From Reticulomyxa filosa (lineage: Eukaryota > Foraminifera > Reticulomyxidae), in NCBI GenBank assembly GCA_000512085.1, contig ASPP01003200.1, positions 1 to 27,216 on the forward strand: a stretch of 27,216 bases of DNA, written 5' to 3'. Of the stretch, positions 1 through 9,600 are shown in pieces (the stretch's first letter is position 1; every line of letters begins with the position of its first letter). The notes beneath the pieces were generated by a model. It saw only the letters and a program-made list of their open reading frames with translations, had not been told where the DNA came from and made no database searches. A program made the translations under genes and the position numbers.

Positions 1-1
1 G

Positions 2-265
2 AAGGAGGAGACCTTCCTGATAGAATGTCTGCTGTACCAAGATTTACGTCGCAGTTGGTGGACAAATATTCAGACATTGCTTCCAGATATCAATGTATTG
101 TCCCTGTCGACGAAATATTTCATTATTGGAGACCGAACATGGAAACCTGTTGTCAATACAGCATCGAAGCTCTTTTTGATACCAGAGAAAGATTTGAATC
201 AATTTTCAAGTTTTTTTCAAGACAAATTTAAATTTAAATGGAATGACTTAATGTTTTTCTTTTAA
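2..265 (+). mobile_element. 3' end of a non-LTR (LINE) retrotransposon reverse transcriptase ORF
   Basis: Frame 2 is open from the window edge to the TAA at 263-265 (87 residues, no start visible). It opens with the pattern E-T-F-L-I-E-C-L-L-Y-Q-D-L-R, which resembles the short Cys/His tail after the reverse transcriptase domain of many LINE ORF2 proteins (typically E..x(n)..HFL..CP.Y..LR), followed by the usual hydrophobic stretch with a KYFIIGD segment and a final SKLFL-type helix. The normally expected His is missing here. No polymerase YxDD box is in the window because only the tail is included. No clear poly-A tail or target-site duplication follows. The family call is by recognition of the tail pattern and is moderate; it could be another protein's C-terminus. 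Confidence 0.5.
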
Positions 266-499
266 TTATTTTTGTGTGGACCTTTTTGTTGTTGTAAGAG
301 TTTGTGAGATTCTTTCTTTTGTTTTTTGTTTTTTTTGAGTACTGTGTTCTATTTCTTAGAACGAGGTGCCCTTTTAACTTAAAACACCTGAGTTTGTGCA
401 AGTAGAGAATGCAAAAATGAATTGCGAATTGATGATGAAGCGAGATAGTAGTCCGACACTTACTGCAACCATCTAAAAAAAAATTCAGTGAATATCCAA

Positions 500-1440
500 T
501 CTAAATATCATTGTCTCTTGACAACATCTTCAGTCTTGGATAGAAGCACCTTGACAATTGGCATCTTATGGAATTGTTTTACTTTTTGTATTCGATGTCC
601 ATAATCTCCCAATGTCTCATTAATTTCACAATCAGTTTTGCGGTTGATACACATCGGAGCAGGACATATTTATTCACTTCAGATTGGTCACTGCTTCAGC
701 AGCGAATGTCTTACATAAATGTCACATTTTGGCTTCCTTACAATTTGTTTACCATCTTGATCTTCTTTTTTTTCGATTTGTCCATTCTTGGCATCATTGA
801 AGTTATGAGCTAATTGAATTAGTTGCTTCTCATTGATATTAACTGCAAAATGAACAAATAATGTTCTGAAATTTCCAGAAAATATATGCTAATACTTTTT
901 TGGACAATGCATTCTTACTTTTCAATCCAATGAACTTAATCACCGACGTTACTGGTTTAAGTTCTTTGAACTTGATTGTAGTGACGATCGTTGGCGTATT
1001 GGTACACAAGAATTGTCGTCGAATTTGCATGTTTTTCTTCCATACATTTTCAAATGTGACTTCATTAATCTTCTTTTCTTCGTTGTGTTGCATACTTGAA
1101 CTATGCAATACAACTTGAAATGTCGAATATTGATACTATGCCTCTTCGTAGTTTCGTCCGTTAATACATCATCTGGCTTTTTTCGTTTTATGGCTATTCA
1201 TTTTGCGCCATTTATGTCGACATCCATATCATTGCTTGCCGTCTTTTTGGATTGTCGTAATTTGTTTATGGTATCGTGCATATCAATACCATATCCAATT
1301 CCATTTCCAACGCCACCATGCATGCCGGCATTTGATAGTTCGCTAGTTACAGACATGTCCTGAAATGTAGTTAACATGTTTGATTATATTCTTGATCCAA
1401 TTCCAAGTGTGTTATTTTGTCCCAACATAGCTTGCAGTAT
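500..1440 (-). pseudogene. Decayed coding region, unidentified protein
   Basis: Read on the minus strand, protein-like stretches follow one another but in changing frames. A Gly/Asn-rich start (LGQNNTLGIGS, then a stop, then SNAGMHGGVGNGIGYGIDM) ends at about 1203. A Lys-rich stretch with IAIKRKKPDDVLTDETTKR follows in another frame, then an 89-codon frame at 1108-839 (EEKKINEVTFENVWKKN ... KELKPVTSVIKFIGLKS), then INEKQLIQLAHNFNDAKNGQ in another frame, and last DYGHRIQKVKQFHKMPIVKV to about 530. No GT-AG introns of usual size join these pieces, so frameshifts and stops are the simpler reading. I do not recognise the family. It may be an old gene copy or a retroelement remnant. Confidence 0.4.
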
Positions 1441-2057
1441 ATCAGATTATGGTAAATACATCTTGCCTCGGCCGTTCTAATCGCTTTCACAAGCCTTGTT
1501 ATCAGATATTGGGTTTCAGTTTTATCCGATGTTCAGTAGAGGTTACCCGACCATCGGAGTTCTGCAAAAACAAAAACTTAGTTGCTAAATTAAATTTTTT
1601 ATCTTTAATTGTGGTAATAATAATAATCATTTGTTAGCACATATGAATTATATTTTAGCTTTCTTGTTTGTCTTTAGCATATTATATAATGTAGTCTATT
1701 CATTTTTTTTCTTCTTGTTGATGTTTATATTTTTCGTAGCTTGTACAATAAATTACATTGTTATATATTTTTTATGATCGTCCAAGCCACTTTCTGGCCT
1801 TCTAGTTTTATTCCATTACTTTTTCAGCAATATCAGCTCAATTTAAATATTTATCTGATTTTGATATAAATGACATCGATTTTGAAGATTAATTTCGATA
1901 TCTTACATTAGAATATAAATGTATATATTAATTCAATGCATACCCTCAACAAAGATTTACTAGCTTATAACATGTTTGTAAACTTTGTTAACAAGTCCGA
2001 AGTAGACAGTTTTACTTTCAAAAAATTGAAAATTACTGAACTTCAAGATAAATAATC
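1441..2057. other. Gene-free AT-rich stretch before the methyltransferase
   Basis: No frame here has convincing protein-like composition. The last 250 bases are strongly AT-rich and should hold the promoter and 5' leader of the methyltransferase that starts at 2058, but no specific element can be supported. Confidence 0.5.
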
Positions 2058-3267
2058 ATGTCAAAAGCTTCGCTCCTGTTTATCCTTAGCATATTATTTT
2101 TTGCTGGATCATTGATATACTATGTCAACCTCTATCAAGATTACAAAGGTAAGAAAGAAAAGAAAACGAAAGAAGAGCTTTCTTGAAATTGCAAAGCGTT
2201 GAATGTGCGCAGGAAGTGGAGAAAAGCGTACACCGTTGGGTGTGAATATGGTGCGTTATCACCTCAGCTTTTATCCCAATGATGTTGGAATAAATGACTG
2301 CTTGGCTGGGATGTTCTTGCCCTACTTTATACGTGTTGTGCACACACAACCGTATCTGCGCTGGTTATTTAGTGCCTTCATGTCAACGACTAAATGGCAA
2401 GAAGCAGCAATGGTGATGGCACCGCGCTGGCAATTTTTTGACGACCTACTAAAAAATTCAGTCGAAAAAGATGACATCAGACAAATTATTTTGCTAGGTG
2501 GTGGATATAGCACCCAAATTCTAAGGAATAGCAAACTATTGGAAAGAAACAAAGTCACAGTGTTTCACATTGATCTACCAAAGCTCACAGAGTCGTACAT
2601 ATCCACAGTCAATTCCTTTTTGTTGGGAATAAATAATGCATCAGAGTCATCTGACACTTTATCTGATATTTGTCCATTGGACAATATCAACATTCCAAAG
2701 ACTTCGCATGACATTGCAATTGAATATTGGAAAAATTATGTCAAATTTATTTCTGGTTTGTTTATTTTTCTTTTTTTCTTTTTTTTGACCAAACTATCTT
2801 CTTTTTGACTTAAAGGCGATCTGAACACTGACTGGGAGAGCAAAGTTGTTCCTGAATTGCTTGGTCTGGGATTGAATATTAACACTGAAAAAATACTCAT
2901 CATTTTTGAAGCGGTAGCACAATATCTCCAACCACAAGCCAATGAGAAAATTTTTGAATTTATTGCACAAAAATGCCCAAAAGGGTCTAAAATTGGCTGG
3001 ACCAGTTTTACTCGGGATAGTACCACTGGAAAAACTCGCGCTGATATTTTAAAAAACATTGGAGAGCCTGTGCTGTTTTCATTAGACTCCCAAACTCAAG
3101 TTGAAGAATGGCACAAAAGGTTTCGGTTATCTATCAAGGAATGCATTACCTCCGCAGACCTGATTATGCAAAGATTAAATAAGTATTTTTTGAAAAACCA
3201 TGAAAAAAAAATTGAATCACACACGAGATATATTATTGCCGAGAAGTTAGACATACCCACTGTATAG
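2058..3267 (+). CDS. Membrane-anchored SAM-dependent methyltransferase, leucine carboxyl methyltransferase (LCMT) family
   Basis: Exons 2058-2148, 2213-2755 and 2816-3267 join in phase (introns of 64 and 60 nt, donors GTAAGA and GTTTGT) into 361 residues. The fold is shown by IILLGGGYSTQILR (about residue 121, the SAM-binding motif I region of LCMT proteins, usually GxGxDxR), then VFHIDLPKL (the acidic residue after strand 2), then IIFEAVAQYLQPQA (about 240, the family's E-x-x-x-YL motif) and PKGSKIGWTSF. Proteins of this family move a methyl group from S-adenosylmethionine to a carboxylate, as in methylation of the PP2A C-terminal leucine, or belong to the broader TIGR00027-type group with unknown substrates. 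The substrate cannot be read here. Residues 4-24 are a hydrophobic stretch that should act as a signal anchor, which is unusual for soluble LCMT1. It is the only intact plus-strand gene. The ATG at 2058 was chosen because it opens exon 1 and keeps the frame. Confidence 0.8.
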
Positions 3268-3662
3268 CATAAGTATGTTTCGACCCCCTATTTTTTCTTC
3301 CTTGGAACAGCGCCAAAATTTTTTAATAATATAAAATTTTTTGGTCTCATTCTACTCCTGAAAAATATTTCACAATTCCAGTGCAAAAATATGTAAATTT
3401 GTATCTCTTTAAGATGAATTGTCTATCCAATGATTTTGATGCAAAACATTTATGTGTGAATGCACTGTCTGAACTTCAAATATGACAAAATTATTATATT
3501 CTGCCAAAAATTACATATTCCTTTTCTTGTAGAAAATTCACATATCCCAACGAATAAAATCGAAAAGGAAAAAAGCAAAAGAACCCACCGGAGAATGCAA
3601 AACAACAACAGAAAAAAAAACTACAAGCTCACGAACAGAAAGCTGTTATTACTTACAAACTT
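3268..3662. other. Intergenic, between two convergent genes
   Basis: This holds the 3' regions of the methyltransferase (+) and of the kinesin gene (-). It is AT-rich. A plus-strand open frame beginning at 3460 has no family resemblance, and its distal part lies opposite the last kinesin exon. Confidence 0.6.
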
Positions 3663-6600
3663 TCATGTCAATCCAAACAACTTTTTCCATCCTTTTTGTT
3701 TCGTACGTGCTCCGTTCAATCCTTTTTCTTCCAAGATCGATTTACTGCCACCAAACCCTGGCACAAGTCCACACGCATAAAAAGATTTATTTGAAAATAT
3801 TGTTTATATTTTTTGTTTCAAAACTCATTTGAATTTTTGCTGGCTCCGGGGGTCCTGACGCTGATGCTTCGTTCCCTTGTGGTGACTCGTCTCCATTGAA
3901 GAATGTTTTTTGTTGTTCAGACGAGTACGAACCTGACGCCTTACGATTATGTTGCATTGTGCTAGGATTATCATTGTTTCCATTTTTGGTCATGTTTGTT
4001 TTGGGGCCAGAAATTACTCGGGTATTTGGACTCAGCAAAATGGATCTTAAATTGTTTTGAGATGCATCTGCTTGCGATTCTAACCGGAAATGTTCAATGC
4101 CTGCTCGAGATTTTTCAATGATATCTTGCATACGCATCATGGAGACTTGTCGTTGTTTTTCCACAAACTTTTGAGAAAACTGACCGATTGGACAGCAACA
4201 ACCAACAGCGAAGAATAGATAATTATGTACGTGTATATATAATGATGAAAAAAAGGAAGAACGTCAGTATTTTAAAAAAAACAATGGCTTGAATAGAATA
4301 GACCTACCTTATAATCATCTTGGTTCAACGTCTGTCGTTTTACATGCTCAATATCCAACATTGGATCAATGTCATCATCACTATCTGTATCTTCTTTGTC
4401 TTCAGCCTTTTTTGGTAATGAGACATATACAAACAGTCAAATACAAAGTCATGTATATGTTGATCATAATATCCAAATGAGAGAAAGATATTCAAAACTA
4501 TGTGTTTGCGCTTCGATTGCATATTGTGAGCATCTCTCAAAAATTGGCTGCTTTTTGGAATTTCATCCAAATGCTTGAAGACCTCTGGTCTTACATACGC
4601 GTCTTCATCGTCGTCATTGTAGGCATGGACATTGGCTATCTGTCCTGGTGCTAATGCCAGATCGCCATTGTCGTCAAAAGACACATCCATCCTGTGAAAT
4701 CCACCGCCAATATGCGCACCATACTCAGTGTATGCCATAGGTTCATTGGGATCAATGGCAGTGTATGCTTCGAATCGCAACATCGATTTTTGTGCCAACG
4801 TATCTGTTTCAACAAACACCTTTCTGCCTGAGGGCCGGACAATATCGTTGTCGTGTTGATCGGGGGTATCGACGCTTTTGCTGTCTTCCCACGCTAACCG
4901 TGGTCTCGTCTCGTCTTCAGCAGGTGGAGTAACCGTTTCATCCTTTTCCATGGATTCGTTTTCATGCTCGCTTTCCGGTGGAGTGATGTCAGATGAATGT
5001 CTTTTTCTATTCAATACGAGTTTCTCTGGAATCATTTTTTTAACTTTTGTGGAAGAAATGCTCTGTTGCTATCATACCCCAAACATAAATGTTATTATTT
5101 GTCACGTTGTCCCTCGGTCCTTGGCTCAGTTATTTAACACACCTTCTTTTTTTTTGGCTCATAGGGTGGCACTATATCCATCGGCGGCGTTTCGGCAGGA
5201 GAAGGAGTTTGAGCTTGAGACTGGGGTGTCCCTGACGAATTCGAAGTCTGCTGCCGCAGGGAGCCTTTGTCCTTTTCCGAGTGTTTTGACGACTTTTTTT
5301 GTAAATTTCCAAATGCGATTTGATGTGACTTAAGCTCACGCGACTTATCCTCATCTTGCTGAAACAAATTTTCTTCTGCCATTGGTGCGATCACATCCTT
5401 TTTTTGTCATCAAACAAGTACAAAATATGCAAATTCACAAAAAACTGAACGCGCTATAAAAATTAAAAATTAACCGAAGGAGACTTTGTTTGTACCAACG
5501 ATGGAACGGAGGAAGGGCCATCTTGGCTATTTTGAGAAAGCACCTTTTGCAATGCGACTGTTTTGTTTTGTTGAGCTTGCAATTTTTGCGCCTTGCGCGT
5601 TTGTTCGAGATCTGGTTTTGCTGCAATCGTGTGTCTTTTTTGTTCTGCCATCTGGACGTTCAGATCATTGGCACTGTTAGCATCGACAGCCAAGGAAAAC
5701 CGCAGGCTGAGTTTTTGGTAAGCTGTTGCGTTTGTTGTCGTTGTTCAAGGGTGCCTGCAAATTACGAGTGCTACTTGTCTCGCCACCACTTTTGTTGGAA
5801 ATGGAGCCCCGGGATAACACGTTGGGACCATTTTGCACTGTCTTTTTAGCCATTTCTTCAAAGTTTTTAGGCATTAAATTTTTGTTTGGAGTGCTTAATG
5901 CCGAAGCTAAAAAGTATGATCTGTGAGGTTCGTCTAAAATTGTAAATAGCTTGAGCATCATTTGCACTCGCCAATCCTGTCCTTGTCCTGCTCCTTGAAC
6001 AGGCAGATAAGGCCATCTGTTCACACAAACACATATGCATGCTTGTGTTTTTCTCGAATTATTGCTATGTTTGTGTCTCGGTTGTTTTTTTTTTTTTTTT
6101 ACTCTCTTTTGTGTCACGTTTCAAACTTGAAAGATCTTTGTTTTTGGAATGTCAAATTGCTGTTTGTATCCGCGTCAATGTACGTCCATTTGAGTGATTG
6201 TTGGTCTCTGTTGATATCAATGGCATAAGTCAAATAAACACACGCACACATACACACACGTATATATGTATATAATGCTTTAGGCTCGTTTAAGTACTCA
6301 ATTATGTATGACAATAATAAAAGGACATTGCAGACTAAACAAAATGGCTCCGTGCTCTTCAAATAATTTGTCTAATTCATCGGCTCTATCTTTTACATAC
6401 AAAAAGTAGTCATCGACAGTTTCAATTCCATTGTCCTTCTTCTCTTTACTATCATTCAATGCGTAATCTAATAATCGCAACGTACGTTTCCAAAAGGCCG
6501 GCCAGTGACCCGAAGTTTCCATCCATTGCGCGAGCTCTTCCATGAATTTTTTCTCATTGGCATTAATTTCAGTGGTATCAAATGAGAATATCATAACGAT

Positions 6601-9600
6601 CAAATGAGCATTGTCATTGTCAAACAAATCCGGTAAAAAGGTAAACTCGTGCATTTCCAATACTCGCAATACAAAGTCTTTCGGACCACATGACAAATCC
6701 CGTTCAAATCTTTGAACGGACATTGCTGTTTTGCTCTGCTTGATTTGTTCGTCAGGCATCAAAAGATGAACAAACCTTCGACGCAATTTCCTGGAAGGCG
6801 ACAACACGACAATGTTCAAGGCTTTGTCTGGCTCGGCATTTATCCATGAAGTCTGTGTGTTTTCAGATTGTGGATCACGGTTTACAGTTTCACAGTTCAA
6901 AGTGTTGTCCAATACAAGACAAATAAGAAGACAAACAAACAAACAAAAACACTCCAATAACATCGTAGTCATAGTCTTGGGTCGGTGTGTCGGTCTGATC
7001 TTCTCCGTTGTCTTGGAGTTGCACAATGTCCGATATTTGGCTTTGTTTCGATTGATGTTTGCTTTCAATTGTATCGGGTGCGTTGATCTGTCCTATCGCT
7101 GCTGGTTCATTGCCATCATTTTCATCTTCATCCGTTTCATCATTTTCTAAAGCGTGTTCCAACGACGCGATTTTCATTTCCAGTTCTTTTCCAGCTAAAG
7201 ACATTTGGACAGTATGTTTTAATTGCACAATTGCCTGTCTTGCCTGCTCTCGTTTCTGTCTTAATTTGTCGTCCTCGCTTGCAAACTGTACTTGTCCATC
7301 TGTTATCTCCTCTGTCTTGTTTTCTTGTTTTGTGTCGTCGATCGACGCTGTTTTCATTTGCGAGTCTCTACTTTCGACTGACATGGCCACAGCTTGATCT
7401 GGCGCTTTGATTTTCTCTTCATGTTTAGCTTTTTCATTTTCGTTACTTATTTGCGTTGCTTTTTTTTTTTTAAAGTTATGAATATATTTATTTTTTTCAT
7501 CGTGCACATTTGTACCTGTATGTGTATCTCTTTGTAAATGGAACATGCACGTTAACTCGGCACCACTGGTTTTGGAGACACGCCCTCGACAGCATTGGAC
7601 ACGCCTGTGACGACAGATATGGATGCAAGAGGTGAGTTATTGGCAAGCGAATGAGGACGAGGCTCGTTGGGACTGCTTGTCGAAGCCGGTTTCATGATCG
7701 CACTTGCAGTGGAATATGCCATAACTAACTGTTGCATAAACACTGGGTCGTTGACTAAAGTCGGATCACGTTTAATTTTTTCTTGCAATATTTGGAGATG
7801 ATTGTTTGTCGTTGAAATATCAATTTGTTGTTGACTAGGAGAGCCGATTAAATCTGTTATTTTGCCAGAGGCACTGAAATAGGTCTGTTCCTCGTCCAAA
7901 GAGGATTGACTAACCATGGCCCTTCTCTATTCACAGCACACAGTCATCAAAGCTAATCTTTCATTCCAATTCCATTACTTTTTTTTTTTGATTGTCGATA
8001 AAAAAAAAAATATTGCAAATAGAAGAGAAACTTGTAATGATTTGATCATTTGTAACAATTTCTTGCGTGCCCCCAAAGTCTCAATTCCAAGCTGAACCAA
8101 GTCCTGTCCGTTTAAATCATCCAACATGTCACCACTAATTTGATTGCGATACAACACACTGGCCCAGTCTTGCCATTTTCCATTTTCTGCTTCGCTTAGC
8201 CAATAGTACACATCATCACTATCCCATGTACGATATTGATGAGGATCCAATGGACGCTTTTCACGTGTGGGACGACTTGGCCGCTCGCGAGGCGGTTCGT
8301 TGCTCTGCTTTTTGTCCTCTGCCTTTTTTTTTTTGAGAAATGGACAAAGAAAAAGAGGGGAGGGAAAAAAAGCTTTCATTTATTGGATTTATGTAAATAG
8401 CATTTGTAACTGGCGGAAGAGGCTGTTGTGATTCAAGATTAGTTTGTGAATTGGCTTGCTCGACTGCTCCCGTTGGCTTGTTGTTTGCGCTTGGCGTGTT
8501 TTTCGAGAAGAAACGGTTCCACAAGGAAGTCTTTTCCTTTTCTAACTGTTCTTCGATTATTGTTTGCTGTTGCTCTATTTGCTTTTGGTTCTCTGCTTTG
8601 GCTTCTTCCAATTGATGTTGCAACAGCTCCGTGTTTAAGTGACTCTGTCGTCGATCATTCGCACGTTGTTCGTTCAAAAGCGTATATTGTTGCTTCATTT
8701 GCTCAAACTCGCGTTGTTGGGTGGAAAGCAACGCCATTTGTTGTTGGTTGGTTTGTTCCAACGCCGCAATTCTTTGTATTTGATCTTCTTGTTGTTTTGA
8801 CATCACTGACAGTTCTTCACGTGCCGAATTTTGTTGTAATCTCGCCAAGAACAGTTCGTGCTCTTTTTCAATAAACTAAAAATACAAGTGTATGTACATA
8901 TATGTGTATACGTCTTTATATATTTATGTATGCATATATACATATGTATATGTATGTACATATATATTTTTTTTAATCAGTTGTTTGACAAAACAGTTCG
9001 AAGATGCTCTGAATTGTGATCGCAACGTTGGATAATTTCTTTTTTCACATCTCCAAGTTGAGAGTTGATTTCTTGTTCCAGTTCTGCCATTCTGTTTTGC
9101 AAATTTACAATTTGCTGCAGCACTTGGTTATACTGATCGCGTATATCCTGCGAGCTGTTATTTGTTTCTAATGCTCCCTTGGCCAACAAACACATTCAAA
9201 TGTGTTCGAGAGAAACGACAGCGATGGGCCTTTTTTAATACAAAGATGTGATGTATGAGATGGTCAAAAATTAACTTTCAAAGTTGTTGCCGACGTCATC
9301 AAATGTGTCAATTGTTGCGTGGCTTCCGCCTTGAGATGCAAGTATTCCTTCAAATGGTCAAATTTGTCGGCCAGCCAAGCTTGTACCTCTTTGATAATAG
9401 CCCAGTCTGTGTCACTCAGTCCGACCATCAATCTTTTACTTTCATTGTCATTATCGTTGTCATTGTCCTTGTCTTTGTCATTGTCATTGTCCTTGTCTTT
9501 GTCATTGGAAAGTACGGAGAGCACACTTGAGCGCGCTTGCAGTGAAGGATTAACGTCCGGGGAAAGATGTTGCTGTGCATTCGCAAGTTGTTTTTTCAAT

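Noticed and set aside
3460-3780. 106-codon plus-strand frame
   Set aside because: Low-complexity, no family pattern, and its distal part is antisense to the last kinesin exon (3757-3663), which has coding-like composition and correct phase.
5683-5730. 27-nt intron in kinesin exon 13 (GTTTTC donor to GCTAACAG acceptor)
   Set aside because: Too short for the introns seen here and the phases do not agree; a one-base homopolymer error explains the data better.
7059-7397. 112-codon plus-strand Ser/Cys-rich frame
   Set aside because: Antisense shadow of the Glu/Lys-rich exon 10.
8446-8874. 142-codon plus-strand frame
   Set aside because: Antisense shadow of the Gln-rich coiled-coil exon of the kinesin gene.
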